A stretch of DNA of 64,000 bases, taken from NCBI GenBank assembly GCA_013398615.1, contig VZSR01002092.1:882109-946108 (forward strand). The letters are read 5' to 3'. Position numbers and translations under genes: made by a program. The first letter of the stretch is position 1; every line of letters starts with the position of its first letter. Below the pieces are notes generated by a model. That model worked only from the letters and a program-made list of their open reading frames with translations, made no database searches and was not told the origin of the DNA. Origin of the DNA: Brachypodius melanocephalos. Lineage: Eukaryota; Chordata; Aves; Passeriformes; Pycnonotidae. Shown here in pieces: positions 1-13,682 of this stretch.

Positions 1-809
1 ATATCTAGTATATAATGTATATTAGCTGATGCTACTTTAGCTCTTATAATAAATACATTTTTAAAAATTCCTGAGAATGGGTTTAGAACTTGTATTTTAT
101 ACAGGAGCTTGACTGTAGTTTGCTAAGTATACCTAGCCCAAAATGGCCATTTGAAATGTTGTCTTCCTAAAGCCTTGCCTTGGCAGAAAGCCATAGCCTG
201 ATCCTGCAATTTTGTGCATTCAGGTTGCTCACATTGGAAATATTGTTATGGACTAGTGTACAAAGCTCAATGTGTTTTTAGTATTATCATTATGGCTTAA
301 TGCAGATGTAAAAGGAAGGCGTAACTGCATTTTGCAAATGCGTTCTGAAATATTCATGTTCATGACAAATGCTACCTGGTCCAGGTTGTGGATGCTTTTC
401 TAGAAGATTGTGGTCCAAAACTGCTGTTTTCAGAAAGGGTTGTGGTGCCAGTTTTGCAGAGTCCATCACCCCTCTATGCATGTGCAGGGGGGCTGTGAGA
501 AGTGGCCTCTTAGGCAATCTCAGTCAATGTTAGGGTTGGCCAGAAGTTTCTTGAAGACACTGAAGGCAGGGAGATGCATAAACAAATACTGTGCTGAAGC
601 ACTTTCTGAATTTTGGTCCATGCTGGGGAGTCCGGGACATAACGGTGTAAATAATTTCTGGGAAGTTACGAGAGCCCAGGGGCAAGGAGCAGTCTGTGCA
701 GGAGCATGCCTCCCTACTAGGCTGTGGTTGCAGAGCCATCTCATTTGCTCCCAGCCAGGCTGGGGCACACAGCCTGGTTAGGAACAACATCATCTCAAGC
801 CTTGAGCTC

Positions 810-846
810 AGATCTGTTCACAGAAGATCTGTTCACAGATCTGTTC
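810..846 (+). repeat. Short triplicated motif
   Basis: The unit AGATCTGTTCACAG occurs nearly three times in a row, the last copy being partial. It is a small local duplication of no known function. Confidence 0.7.
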
Positions 847-2156
847 TTCTGTAAAAGCAGAAATGGGCAGGTGGTGCACAGGCAGTTTTGCATCTCTGAA
901 GCCTGCGCTAGCATTTTTAACTCATGAGAGTTGTCTACGACAATTTGTCTGAGACCTGCCTTCCCACTGGAAGAGTTTGGACAAGAGATTTTTGATCCCA
1001 ACTCTTCATGTCCCCTTCCCAGACCGGGTGCTCAAGAGCCCCCACTGTGCTGCTGTTTCCCTTCCTCAGAGCGGGACCCTCCCCGGGCCCCAGGCAGCCT
1101 CAATGGGCACAGGCCACGGCAGGAGCAGCACTGAGGTGCTTGGGATCAGAGCAGGGGCACAGTGCTGCCAGACCTGCTGAGGGCTGCCTCCTCACAGGGG
1201 GAATGGGCTGGTGATGCTGACCTTGGGTAAGACTCAGAAAGGATGCTCTATATGCTGACCTGGAGGGAGCACAGGAGCTCATTCCAGCTCCCTGCAGCAG
1301 CAACCACAGCCCTACAGGAGCTACACAGCTCTGTGGGTTATAAACTGTATTTATCCCTGCATTCCGGGTAAATGGCACTGTTCTGCAATTTTCCACTTTT
1401 TGTTTTTTTGCACTAAAGTCCGTGGCTTAGTGCAAAGTTGAAAGTTGGAAAAATCTGGATGACAAGTGGCAGATTTGTGACAGAAAAAAGTAGCCAAGCT
1501 CAGCCACAAACTCTTCTCCTCACTTCTTGGTTGAGACAGGACAAATCCCGTCCCACAACTCCCTCCCAAGCTACTTAATGCTTGGAGCACACCTGGCATA
1601 GGAAGTGTTAAGATTTTGATCATGGTTGTAAAAAACCCAAATCAGGACCTTAAATGAAAGAGGGATTGGACTTTGGGGCATGTCCACTGCCACAAACAAA
1701 ACCAGCAGCCTGTATTATGGGGAACCAGGAAACTAAAAATGCAATATTTCAAAACTTGATTCACGTGCATAATTCTTTTTGAAAATGTTTTGGATTTAAC
1801 CAGGGGAGTGACTGATTGTCAGCTGCTGAGGACCTCACCCTGTGCTCAGTAAATATTCTGCAAGCAGGGAGGCAGTGTCCGTGAATCATCGAGAAGCTCT
1901 TGAAGCTTACAGCACTATGCAGTTATTACAGTCTGAGCATTTTTTAAGCAGAGCAAATATTTGCTTTCAATTTCACGGCTAACTGTTGCTGGCGACACAC
2001 GAAGCCTCTATGGGCACAAGCACTCACTGGCTCCTTGTTTGCCTTTTGGGTTTCCGGCAGGAGAAGGGTTTGGTGCCAACATGTAGTATTACAAATATAA
2101 AATTATTTGCTTTTCTCTGACGTTCATCTAGTTTGAAACGGCTACTGATGCTTTTC

Positions 2157-2214
2157 ATTTAATTTCTCACGTGGATTAAACAAACATTTAATTTCTCATG
2201 TGGATTAAATAAAC
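2157..2214 (+). repeat. Tandem duplication of a 29-bp unit
   Basis: Copy 1 at 2157-2185 and copy 2 at 2186-2214 are head to tail and differ at two positions, both C to T. One C/T difference turns a CACGTG E-box into CATGTG. It looks like a recent slippage or duplication event. Confidence 0.9.
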
Positions 2215-2850
2215 ACATGCCACTCACAACAAACACTGCTGCTCATGACTCATTAAGTTGTGCTTCCTAACCAGGTAATCAATTGCCTGAAAATGTTGCG
2301 ACAACAGAGTTGATGACCTGTGTAATGTGAAAACGAGGGTAACACAACCAAAGGCCGCCTTCTTCAGGCCTTCTGCACACAACAGTGCTGCGTTGGGACT
2401 TCTAAAAATGGAGAGGTTTTTTCCTCATCATTTTAATCTCATGCTTGGAAAATTTTTGGATTGAAATTTATGTTTTTCCCCCTGCACTTTTCCTTATCCT
2501 GTCTGCCTTTATTTAGGCTAACTTGCACCATAAATAACGTTATGTCACTTTGCATAATGAGAATGGTGGAGCGCCAATGTCACTTGTTAGGGACAGACAA
2601 AAGAAAGTTTCAATAACTTCAGTCCGTATATCTTTGCTAATTAAAAGACCACACTGCCAGCTCTCTTGCATTGCTCCAGTCTGCCCTATGGATGCAGGGA
2701 CAGTAAGCACATGCTGTCCCTTCCCTCATTTTTGTGATAATATGCAAAATCTAGGTGGTCTATGTGAGGCTGTTTGAGTATGGATACTTATTTGCGTGCT
2801 CTATTAGAGTCTTGGAGTCCACATTGCATATTTGGAGAAAGGAATTAAAT

Positions 2851-2967
2851 TTAAAAAAATAATTATTTTTATATATTTTTATATATAACCCTTTATATAT
2901 ATTATTATAGTAATATACAAATATATAAATATACACATACATATATATGTATGTATGTATATATTTT
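2851..2967 (+). repeat. AT-rich low-complexity tract with TATG repeats
   Basis: Nearly pure A/T with TATATA runs, ending in an (ATGT)n-like stretch at about 2938-2962. Simple-sequence DNA. Confidence 0.85.
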
Positions 2968-4568
2968 TAAATAACATCTAGAGTTGAACTGCTCTTGGAA
3001 AATATTTGTCTACTAACAAAAGTGACTGCCATCCCCCTGCATTTTTCCAGTCTAAAAATACTGTATCATACAGAATTCACTCATATTTCATTTGTGAGTC
3101 TATAATTTTCTCTAAGAATTTATTTCTTGCTGTGGAAGTGTTGATTTTCTCCTATGCCAGTGACGCTAGTGCTTGAAGTGTTTATATCGTTGTCATGCTG
3201 CTGCAGTAAAACTTGCCCTTGTTTTTGTTATCTGGATTATTCTGTGTTAGCACATCATGAGAGATGGCAACAAACCAGGACACAATTCATGGAGATGGGA
3301 TGCACTAACACACTCTGGCAAGAAGAAATTTGGACACTGAGTAAGGCAAGCTTCTGAGCACACATGGCCATCTCTGGGTAAGATGTAGAAGTGAACTTCA
3401 AAGCTTGGCAGGAGTAGAGGGAAGCTGCTCTAAGCCAAATTGGGTGTGTGTAAGTTTGTCCACCTGGCAGAAAAGGTAGCTGGTACTTGCTCAGCACAAT
3501 GGAAAGATTTGATAAGTTTACCCCTTGAAGTGTGGGGAGGAGTAATGCATCACCTGCCTGATGTAAGAATGGGAAAGGAGCAGTCAGTGAAACTTAGTTT
3601 CACAGCAAAATTTGGTTTGCTGCATCTATTTCAGATCTGTAGAAGACTTATGTTCGTGTAAGATTTTTTTATTTCTATTTTTTAATTTCACCAATTTGTC
3701 TAATAAAACATGTAATTCCTGCTTACAAAACCTGTCTTGGTAATTTCTTATGTCTTTTGGCTACAATGATGCTACAACTTTTGATACAAACGTGTGTTGA
3801 GTACAATTTATTTTGATATATATGACGGCATATTCTCATCTTTCATTCTACATCATCTGAAGGAGACAATGTGTTCTTGTGAAAAAGTTTATGGAGGGAA
3901 GTCACAAAATTAAATTGTGATTCTTATGATTTTAAAATGGATTTTTCTGAGAATATGTGTTCCTCTACTACACTGCTGTTTACTACAGTCCTGTTTACAA
4001 TGTATGGAAAGATTTCAATGTTACTTCTTTGACACTTAAATTGAACAGTCTTCAGTTTATTTCTGTTTCCCCTGTATTTGGTTTTGGATATATAGATCTG
4101 TCTCTTTTCTGTTTTGCTGTTGCAGGAGATATTTATGCACCTTTCAGACAAGTGAGAAGTGATTTCTCTTTGATAGAAATATGTTATGACATATAATGCT
4201 CTTATTGATCTGTCATGCTGTTATCCTCAGATGTGCTTTCCTTGCAGAACTGTTTTCTGTGTTGAAGAAATGAGCAGCTGAAATTCTGATAATCCCAAGC
4301 TAAATCTGAATCATGAACCTAAATATAAAACTAATAGCAAGATGTGATCAGAGTTTGCATATGTCAGCTTCATTTGCAAAATCAAATTCTGACAGGAAAT
4401 GGAAAACAAGAAAATCATCCTCAAGAGGACCCTGATAACTTCCCAATTTCAGTATTTTTATCATTTGATCCTCTTTAAGGATTAATAGAATACATCATGA
4501 TGGTGTTTCCTAGGAAATGTAAGAAACAGAAAATAATATTAAAAGGTCTTGTATTACATCAGAATGAG

Positions 4569-4586
4569 ATATATATATATATATAT
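4569..4586 (+). repeat. (AT)9 microsatellite
   Basis: Nine uninterrupted AT dinucleotides. Confidence 0.9.
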
Positions 4587-4739
4587 TTGTAACAAGAGGA
4601 GAATGAGAAGTGAATTTAAAGGAAATAGCTGCTTTTTCATGACTTTGCTACTCAGCAGCAGCAGGCAGGAATTTTCCCATTTTTCTCCGAGGTGTGGGAC
4701 ACCAGCTGGTCAGCGGGAAGGGAACACAGCGATATTGTT

Positions 4740-5052
4740 CTGCGTGCTCTCATATGACTCTGCCCGGCGGATGGCGGTGGCTTTGGCGGCCCGCGTGAGT
4801 GGCCGGGGGCAGCGGCGGCGCCCGCAGCATCATCGCCGCTGCCGGGCTGCTGCACGGCCGCTCCGAACACAGCACCCACACCGCTTTCATGTGGGATGTC
4901 TAAACACAGCATTCACCTCCTGCAGTCGGCTCTCTGCTGATTCTCCTGCTGAGAAGTCCCCGTCCAAAACTGGCCACGGCTTCCCCGAAACACCTTCAGG
5001 TCCATTAGCTGAGAAGTTCCTTGAAACATTTACTGTGAAAGGACATCTGTGA
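4740..5052 (+). other. Isolated GC-rich islet with an open frame, identity unknown
   Basis: A CpG-rich core (about 4770-4870) stands alone in AT-rich DNA. On the plus strand an ATG in a good context (GGCGGATGGCGG, ATG at 4770) opens a frame that stays open to the stop at 5050-5052. Eight codons after that ATG there is a consensus splice donor, CGC|GTGAGT. It could be a CpG-island first exon, a retrocopy of a gene start, or chance. I do not recognise the protein and do not name a gene. Confidence 0.3.
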
Positions 5053-5059
5053 GAAATTC

Positions 5060-8000
5060 CTTGACTGGTGCTGCTGCTGAAGGAATGTCTAGGAAGGTTT
5101 GTAAGAGCCCATTAAGATGAAAGAAAACGGTGTGTTCAAAGGCCAAATGCCTGGAAAATGCATCCCAGTGGCAGAGTTTGTTTTTGCCGTGCTTGGTCTT
5201 CCTGGCCGTGCTGACTCTGTGCCCTCTCTTATGGGTGCCGTGTCTGATGCTGTGAAACACACGCAGGTATTTCAGCCTGGAAAATATCATGGGAACAGTT
5301 TTGGCAAGGATTGAGCAGAGTTTGTAATAGGATTAGGTATCCACAGCAGGTCCGGAAGCTGGAGTAACTCTTCTCATGCTGCAGGGATTCTCCCTGTGAC
5401 CTTTCTCAGCACGTCCCAGTTACTTGCTTGTTTCAGTGCAAAGTTTTCGGTGCAATTTCTTTCTTCAGTTTCCAAATTAATTCTTTATAGGAGGTCTTGA
5501 GAGGAAAAAAAAAACTGTTTTAGGCTTGAGTCCAAAACTATGTTTGAATAAGCATTAGTTAGTGAGACTGTTCCAGCTACTTAAAGCATATACTTAATTT
5601 GGGTCCACAGAGCCCCAAGCACTGTGCAGGGAAGACCAACTTTGCCTTTAAGTTCAGGCAGGGCTGGATCAAGTGCTGGTCCCCTCCTCCAGCAGCATCA
5701 TTGGAACTGGAGTACAGCTGCTTATGTTCCTGCAATAAAAGTAACCTTAGGACAGTAACAACGATGCTGTCAAGTTTGAATATGGTTTCAATAATCTCCA
5801 GACATTCTTCTGCATAGAAAATTTGGTTAGATGATAAGTAAAGACCTTCGCTGGATTTTGGAGGGGATTTGCAGCTCTCTTTCTGTTTGTGCTGCAATTA
5901 ATCCTTGTTAACTTTGTGGCTGGTTTAAAAAAAGTGAAGGTAAATGTGTAACAGCTAGTACCAATATCACAAGACCACCATTGTTAAGACTATAAATCTC
6001 TTCAAAGCAAAGAATTTGTTCATTTTTATGTCTCCCAGATAAGTGAACAATTCGGTAACAGCAGCATTATCCAAATTAATTATTCAAAATCTAAACTTCT
6101 TGCAATTTCTGTGTTGCTATGATCTTTAAAATAATTCACCCCTGTCATCTGCCTTTGGTGCAGCCAACTATAAAAAATGAAAATGGCCCCACATTCCACT
6201 AACATACTTCTTCACCTTGTTATTCTTTTCAATAGGCAAAGTTATCCTTCCTCAAAACATGGGCATAGTTCAGGCCATCTATTTTTTTTTTCACAAAGGC
6301 TGTTTTTAAATCCCTGAGAACAAAGATAATTTCCTATGAGTCAAGGCAAATTCCTCCCTTCAAATTTGAGTATCGCCATCAATCTTTCAGCCAGAAAAAA
6401 TACTTACTCTCTTTTCCTTCCTGTCTGGTTCCTGGAAAATTGCATCATTCTTACCACTTAAAAAAAAATTTCAGGAAGTGAAGTTTTCAATTCAAGGTCA
6501 GAACCTTATTTATGACTTTGCAGTTTTTATGAGATCCTTGTGATTCAAAATATTGTAATTGACTGTGAGTAGAAAAGCCTACAGTATCACTGATATGTTT
6601 TGGTACAGAGTGGCAATCCTAGGATCCCTCAAATATGTGGATCAGGCTCACTATTTCCCTAGGGAAAATACGTTTTATATTTGTAGCACCAAAACTCTTC
6701 CGTATAAAAGCTTTTTACAAAGTGAGAGGGCCCATTTCTGGAGAGAGGCACACACATGCCCGTGTATTTGCTCTGTAGGAGCAGCAGGAATGCTCTGCCT
6801 GCATCTTGCCTGTAAGGCTGTTGTGGGGCTGCACCAGCAGCCACTGCCCAGCACATCTTGGCTGCCCTGAGACACTTGGCTGTGCCAGGAACCAGTGCTT
6901 CTTTGTTTTCTAGGACTGGTTTCCTCATTGTCACCTTGAAAACCAGGAGAAGAAAAGGTTTTGTCTGAAAGTTAAAAACGAATAAAGTCTGAAAAAAAAC
7001 ACAGTCATATCCCCTTGTGGCTTATTTGTGAGTTATCCACTCTAAGAATCTGTGTTTAAATGGTGATGTGGACCTCCATGCTACTCCAACAAGCTACCCC
7101 CTTGATTTCACTGAGCATATAAATACTGGTAATTGCTCACAGTCAGCAGGAAAGGCTCTGGCTTACAGTGATTTGTTTTATTGCTTATGTTAATGTGCCA
7201 GTGGGATGGAAGATAGCCTTGTGGGCACTAAGGAACAGGAGTTAAGTAATGACTCTGGTTGCCCTTGGAGACTGTCAACACATACAGTTCTCGCCACTAT
7301 TTTTTCACATGATTTTGAAATAATTACAAATGATTATGAATACTTTTTAATTGAGCTGCTTTACAGGCTGGGGTGGCTGATATTCAGTTTTTCACACTTT
7401 CTTTTATATGTACCTTATCCAGGATTATTTCCACAAAGTCCTTTTTCCCTTTCTGTTCAGGGAAGGCAAGGACACAAACAAATAACCACAAAATCACTTT
7501 GGGATTTCTATGTTTTGCATAGGCATTCTTTTCATCTCCCTTTTCATTTGTCAGTGAGTCTACTTTCTCTCTTCTTCACCATTATGAAATCATTCTCCTT
7601 TTCTGTTCCTCTCCAGGCCTCTTCTCTTTCCTGTGTTTCTTCTGGCTTGCATTCCTCTCCTGTGACTTGTGCTTGAGTGACTCCCATTGCCAACTCCAAA
7701 AATGCAGTTGTTGTTTATATTTTCACTCCTGCTTGCGGGAGCCCTCAGTGACACTGACCTGCTGGCTGCTGGCAGCTCCTTCTCATCCTTTGACCACCAT
7801 GATCAAGCAGCCCTTTTGTTGTCACACACTTGAGTTTTTATCTTGGACACTTTTCTCTTTTGGGCAGCAGCTAGCTTAGTGGCCTGACCACTTCTTTGCC
7901 CCTGCATCTGCCAGCTTTCCACATCTTCCATCTCCCTGGAAGGCCGCAGGGAAAGTGGACTCATGGCTGAAAACAACACTGCCTAATGAAAAAAGCACAA

Positions 8001-11000
8001 ACTGTGAGGATTTGCAAGCCAGATCAGTGTGCAGGGCAGCAGGTAAGCATGGCCAAGCTGCAGCTGGAGGATGCAGGGAAAACTTTGTGCAGTTACATTT
8101 TCAGTTATGCTCTCCAGTGCCAAAGGCAATCCATAGCTTCCTAATATTAATGTGTCTGTTGGCTTTCATAGTCACTCCCATGATACTGCAATATTTCTCA
8201 CTGTTTTTTTACCACTGAGTCTTTCAAATAATCCTCCTCTTTTATACTTCTATAAAACATGGCAGTCAGTTTGTCAGTTTGGGTGGAAAGGACCTATGTA
8301 GTTCCACTTGGAAATCTGTTCATCTTTACAGTCTATGAAAAGGTGATATGGGAAGATACAAAGCAAGTGAAAAGTAAAGACATTTATTTGTGAGAAGAAA
8401 AATAAGTGCCAAGAGTTTGTAAAACCTTGGAAAAATTAGAAAATTGAATGGTCTTAGGTGTCTGTATCGGAGGGGGAAGGGAAAGGTACATTATTCTGCA
8501 GAAGAGTGAGAGAAATGAAAGCAGGAAAGATTCTGCAGAAGAACTTCTGTAGTTTATCTCTGTGTTATTGAACTATGTATAATAACTCATTGTAAACAGA
8601 CAGGGAAAGCGCCATTCCAGTAACTTCAGCAGGGAAAAGTCTGAATCACATGGGCAGCTTGATTCAGATAACAGCAGAACAGACAGAAACAAAATAAACT
8701 GTAAAAGTACTTTAGATTCCATGTATTTAATTTACTCAGTGTTTATAAAAATAGGAAGGCAATAAAAGTAGTTGCTCTGAGTAGTTGTTGATGCCTTTTT
8801 CAGAAGGATTTAATGTTTCTTTAATGATTCTGGATGACAAAGATTGTGTCTGATTCTTTCCAACATGTACCCATACTCAAGTAAGAATGAAAATACTTCA
8901 GAGGTTTAGTTTTGGTGAAGCTGCTGCTAGAAAATGCAGAAGATGAAGACTGATGTTCCCTGCCAAACTAAAATTTGCAGGGGAGGACAGCTGGGTATTC
9001 TAGTAGTTAGCCGTGCTCAGACATAATAACTGTCACAGGACTTCTCTACTGGGACTTGAAGATAAGCAGGGTGTTGATCCAAGATACTGATTGTTTAAAT
9101 GTGCTGAGAAATTTAACCACAAGATGGAAATTGGCTCAGTTAATTTCGGGAGTAGTGAAGTGCTGCATTTGACCTACCACAATGGGTGGAAATCTGTGGC
9201 AGCAAGAAAACAAAAACATTTGTTTTATGTTAAATGACAAACTTGGTTTTGAAATACAGTGTGACCTGGATGGTGACATGGCCTGTATTTTCTTTGGTAG
9301 TTTATAGGAACTCATGCAGTACTTAGGGCTGGGTCTTGGGGGGAAAAAAAGGCTGCTGTACTTAGGTCTCATAATCAATTCAGTGTTCACATTAACCAAA
9401 TAAGATCTGAAGGAGCAAGGATGTGAAATACAGCATATGTGAAATAAATGCTCTCATGGAGAAAATGAGGATTAAAAGCTAGCTTGTAGTGGGTGTTAGA
9501 GTGAGTAAAAACTTCCATAGTACAATGTGTGACAGGAATTTGAGAATCATGGATCTTTTTGGGACTGAGAAAAACAATGTAGATGTGGAAATCAGTATTG
9601 GCTCTTGTCCGGTTTGCTGGAAGAGGAACTTGTATTCATTTCCCCATTTGACTTTTTCCTGTATTTCCATGTATGTGCAAATAGATTGGAATGGCTGTTC
9701 CCAGTGTGTCAATTAAGCAAACTATGATCATCACATTAAGCAGGACTCATTTGCTTCAAAATATTTCCTGAGACACCCAGAAGAATGTAAGCCTTGCTTG
9801 TGCCTGGAAATGTCATTTTTTTGCAGTAAGGTGAGAGAGAGACCTTTGGGATTTGATCTTTGGGAAGAAAGCAAGTGCCAACATCTGCACAAGCAGCCCC
9901 TCTGAGGTGGGTGATGTCAGCAGGCTATGGACAATCCCCATGGGTGGTCAATCCACGTTAGTGCAGATTTTGTAATTTTCTGATCTCGAGATGTTTTGGC
10001 TCGATTTCTGCAGGCAGGCTGGAGGATGCAGCAGCCTTGCTACTTCTGGCACTGCTCCTTGGCAAGAAATACCTGCACCCAGTGCTGGCCCATGGTAACT
10101 TCAGCAGCTTCTTGTGACAGCTCAATTTCCTGCAGCTGGTATTCTTACGAACTTCCTCACTTATTTCCTAGAAAAATGCATCCCTTATTTGTAATTTTCA
10201 TTTAAGTCCAGTAATTCTCACAGAGCAACAGTTTCATAGCAGATGCCTCCCCAGCCATGTCAGAAAAACAAGCACAATTGCAAATATTTTAGGGGCAGGT
10301 ATTTTCAGACCAATCTTCTGAAGGTTTCCTGGTTGCCACTGTTTTCTGATGGGCAAAGAGGGAAACTGCTTGTGCTCTCTGTGGCTGCTCTTAACATTTC
10401 CACAAAGCTGAGGCTCTGCTGTGGCCTTTTTGATGCCCATCTTAGCATTTTCCTCAGTGTTTTCCTCAGTCATGTTGCTGGGGCACGCTCCCAATGCCTC
10501 GCCCTCAGCAGAAACTCCTGCCAGTTTTAGTCATTGCCCAAGTCCTCAGTGGGGTTTGAGTGAAGCCTGCAGGTGACAGCGCTGCAGGCAGGGTGAGGTG
10601 CCCAGGGGGTGGCTCGTGCCACCTCTCAGGTGACCTGTCTGCCTGTCTGTCTGTTCTGTGTAGTCACCCAGCTCCAGCCCCAAGGTGTGTTCCACCAGCA
10701 CATTGAATCATCTCATTGCAGTGCACAGGAAGGAACAATATTGGAGGTTCAGAAACCGATATTTACTGTGATTGACCACATTTGTCCCAGCTCAGTAACT
10801 TCTGAGAATTTGGGGAAACCCAGAGAACCTTACCTGGCTCCATTTAATTTTGCTGCATTCTGAGCTATTTGGAGATGATGTGGAGAAGACTATTAAAGTT
10901 CAAGAAAAAGCTAGTTATATAAGCTGCACTTCCTTGCCAGAACCCATACTGAGTTTCTACATTATTGCTAGTACCTATCCAACATATATCACCTACCAAT

Positions 11001-13630
11001 TTATGATCTGCAATTGGAAAACCCTTTTTTCCCCCTTTTTGGTATGTAAATACTAATGAAAAAAATCTATCACTTATTTCTAATTTAAATAATATTTTCA
11101 AACATGGCTGGTTATGCCACTTGTTGCTGGGATTACCTGACTGTTTTCTTATTGGAGCATGTTTCTGTTCTTTCAAAGGGTACCTAGCTTCAGATGATTC
11201 TCCTGACATTTGCTGTCATGAGTAACTGCAGCAGGATCTTTCATGCATCTCTGTGGAAAAACAATCAGACTAAATGATTTAGCCCATTTGAGAATAAAAT
11301 CAGAGAAAAGAGTGTGTTTTCCTGTACTAAAATAATAAATCATATTTTCTGGAAATGTTGCCCCTGCCATCCTCTACAGCAGGGCTTCGTGCCTGGCCAA
11401 AGGCTAGAGGATTAAGAGTTGCCTAAATGGGGTGTGGAAGTGGCCTTCTCTGGGCTGATGAAGAGCTGGAGGGATGGCCAGAGAAAAAGGAAATAAGGCT
11501 TGTAGTTACAGTGATGGCCATGAGGAGACCAGGTGGGCAGAGACTAGAAAAATCAAAGGAGTGTATTTCCAGTTGTGCCTGGGTAAAGAAAATATGGAAG
11601 GATTGGTGCTGGGCTGGGGCGGACACACAGTCAGAAAGGTATTGGGCTGAAGGAAGAGGAACTTCAAGAGGTGATATTCCAAAGGGACAAAGCTGCAAGC
11701 AAGAGTGACAGAGTTGAGAAACAGTCACCAGCCAAAAGCAGCTGTGCAAGAGGACAGAAGGAAATGCGTGTGAAAGCAGGAGAGATCTGGACTGTCACAC
11801 TTAAGAGTGTGGAAGCAGAAAGGCCAAGGAAACTGGTGCTGGTCACATCTACGCTGGAGATGGGATAGCATGTCCACATTCCTTGAAGGAATGGAGGCTG
11901 CCTCATGGTGTCTTGGTTTCTTCTGGAGCTGAAATATGAGCTTACACTGGCCATGCTCTGCTCTGTGTCTCCAGAAAGGAAACCTGGGCACACAGATTGG
12001 ATGAGAACTGTGATGCCCTGCAAACAGGGATATGAGCTAAGCCACAGAGGACCTGAGAACATGACCTGGTACAATCCAGCTGCTGCATGAACACTTGGGG
12101 GTGGGATGGCTAAGCATGACCTTGGGGCAGGACAGACTTGGCAAGGACAGGGTGGAAGAAAGAAGCAGTTTCAGGGGAGCTAGAAGAAAGTAAAAGTGCC
12201 ATCTGTTTCCTGGACAGACCTCAAGACATTCACAAAGGTCAGCATTGTGAAAAAACTTGAAGTGACAACCCTCTTTTGGAGCAAAGAATTTGTGGCAGGT
12301 AGAGAAGCTTAAAGCATGGGATTTTATACACCATCTCAACATAATTTCAGTTCCTTTTAAAAAAAATCATGACACCATCTCATTCATCTCCCAAGATGAG
12401 CAATCTTCTCATTCTTGTGAGAAAAGATGTAGAAAAGACTGCTTCTGATGTATTTAAGTTGATGGAATTGCCTGATTGTAAAGGCGAGCTTAATTGTGCA
12501 GCTTGTCAAGCAGCTTTCTAGGGGAAGGGCTTCTGCACTGTTATGAAGTTCCTGTGTGATAGCAGACACCTTAAGAGAATGGAGCCTTTCCAGACACGAT
12601 CACCCTTCCCAAAAGGCTAGCTCGGTACTTAGGGTTCTTGTTCCAAGAATGATCATCATGCAAAACCTGTTTGAAGTTATGCTTCAGATGCAGTAAGCAA
12701 ATGCTGAAATACAAAATAAGCAAGTGGAGGATATTAAGTTGTGGACTCATCCATGGCTGTGCCACAGTGCTTCCTCTCCAGGTCCCCAGAGCTGTATACT
12801 GATTAACACCTTTCTAAAGGCCTGCAACACTGTGAAAATGAATAATTTGTGTTTCACAAACATGACACTAAAATGAGAATTAGAAAGGAATGAAGGCATT
12901 CATCCCTCATCAGGATGGGCTTTGGGTTTTGAGCAAACACACATAAACACTGTATACACACAGAAAGCATCTTAAATAAAATAATGAACAGCTACTAAGT
13001 GAGGATTCCAGGAAAAAAAAAAACCTTTGCAATCTTGTAATTAATGCAACCTTAATTGAGGATTTCCTAATTTCAGAACATTTAACTATCCTTCTTAAGT
13101 ATTCCCTTTGTATAGTGTTTTGCTGTACACATGACACACTGAGTTACAACTCCAGGGTCTCTCAACCAATTCTGAGTATTTGGGACAGAGACTCATATGA
13201 CATGACACAGATTTATGGAGAACCAAGAATGCATATGCTACACTTGGTTTGTAGCCAGTTTCCAAGATGGAAGCAAAACAGGCATACCAGTCTTGTAATT
13301 TTTTACATAGGCAGTAATTCTCCTGGAGATTCAAATGAAAGGGAAGTGCCAAGGCTCACTCACTTAATACACTTATACAAGATCTAACACATTGAGTCTC
13401 GTCTCCAGCTATGCCTTTTCCATAAAAGAAATTGCTTAATGCAGGTTCCTTGTAGAATTTGATCTCTCATGCCCAGACTTGTCTTTACCCTTGTAGTGTT
13501 GTAAGTTGTGGATGTAGTTGTTTGCCATTTTTCACCCCCTCCCTTTCCTGAAAAGCGCTCTGTAAGTTAAATATGTGTGAAATTAAAGGTAACACTTAGC
13601 ATAATCTCCAAAGAAAATCCTCCAAATGCC
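5060..13630. other. Intergenic DNA downstream of SLC38A2
   Basis: No exons or recognisable transposons seen. The longest open frame (7206-7676, plus) has no recognised domain and is not supported as a gene. The base composition is moderately AT-rich, with scattered short A and T runs. Confidence 0.55.
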
Positions 13631-13639
13631 TCCTCCCAA

Positions 13640-13682
13640 GAAAAACATCACACCCTTTCTTAGGATTATCTATTTCTTTATT
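13640..13682 (-). terminator. SLC38A2: Poly(A) signal and GU-rich downstream element of SLC38A2
   Basis: Minus strand AATAAA at 13682-13677, followed about 25 bases later by a GU-rich stretch (GGGTGTGATGTTTTTC, 13655-13640). Cleavage is expected around 13656-13667. This arrangement makes it the best candidate for the distal mRNA end. Confidence 0.65.

Larger units (their letters stand above)
1..4540. other. Intergenic DNA downstream of SLC38A2
   Basis: No exon, gene or clear transposon recognised. 500-1350 is moderately GC-rich but CpG-poor. Local features are a short triplicated motif (810-846), a 29-bp tandem duplication (2157-2214) and an AT-rich tract (2851-2967). Open frames are short and have no recognisable motifs. 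Confidence 0.6.

Noticed and set aside
7206..7676. Open frame of 156 codons on the plus strand
   Set aside because: Composition is hydrophobic and Ser/Phe-rich from pyrimidine-rich DNA; no motif, no splice context and no homology that I recognise.
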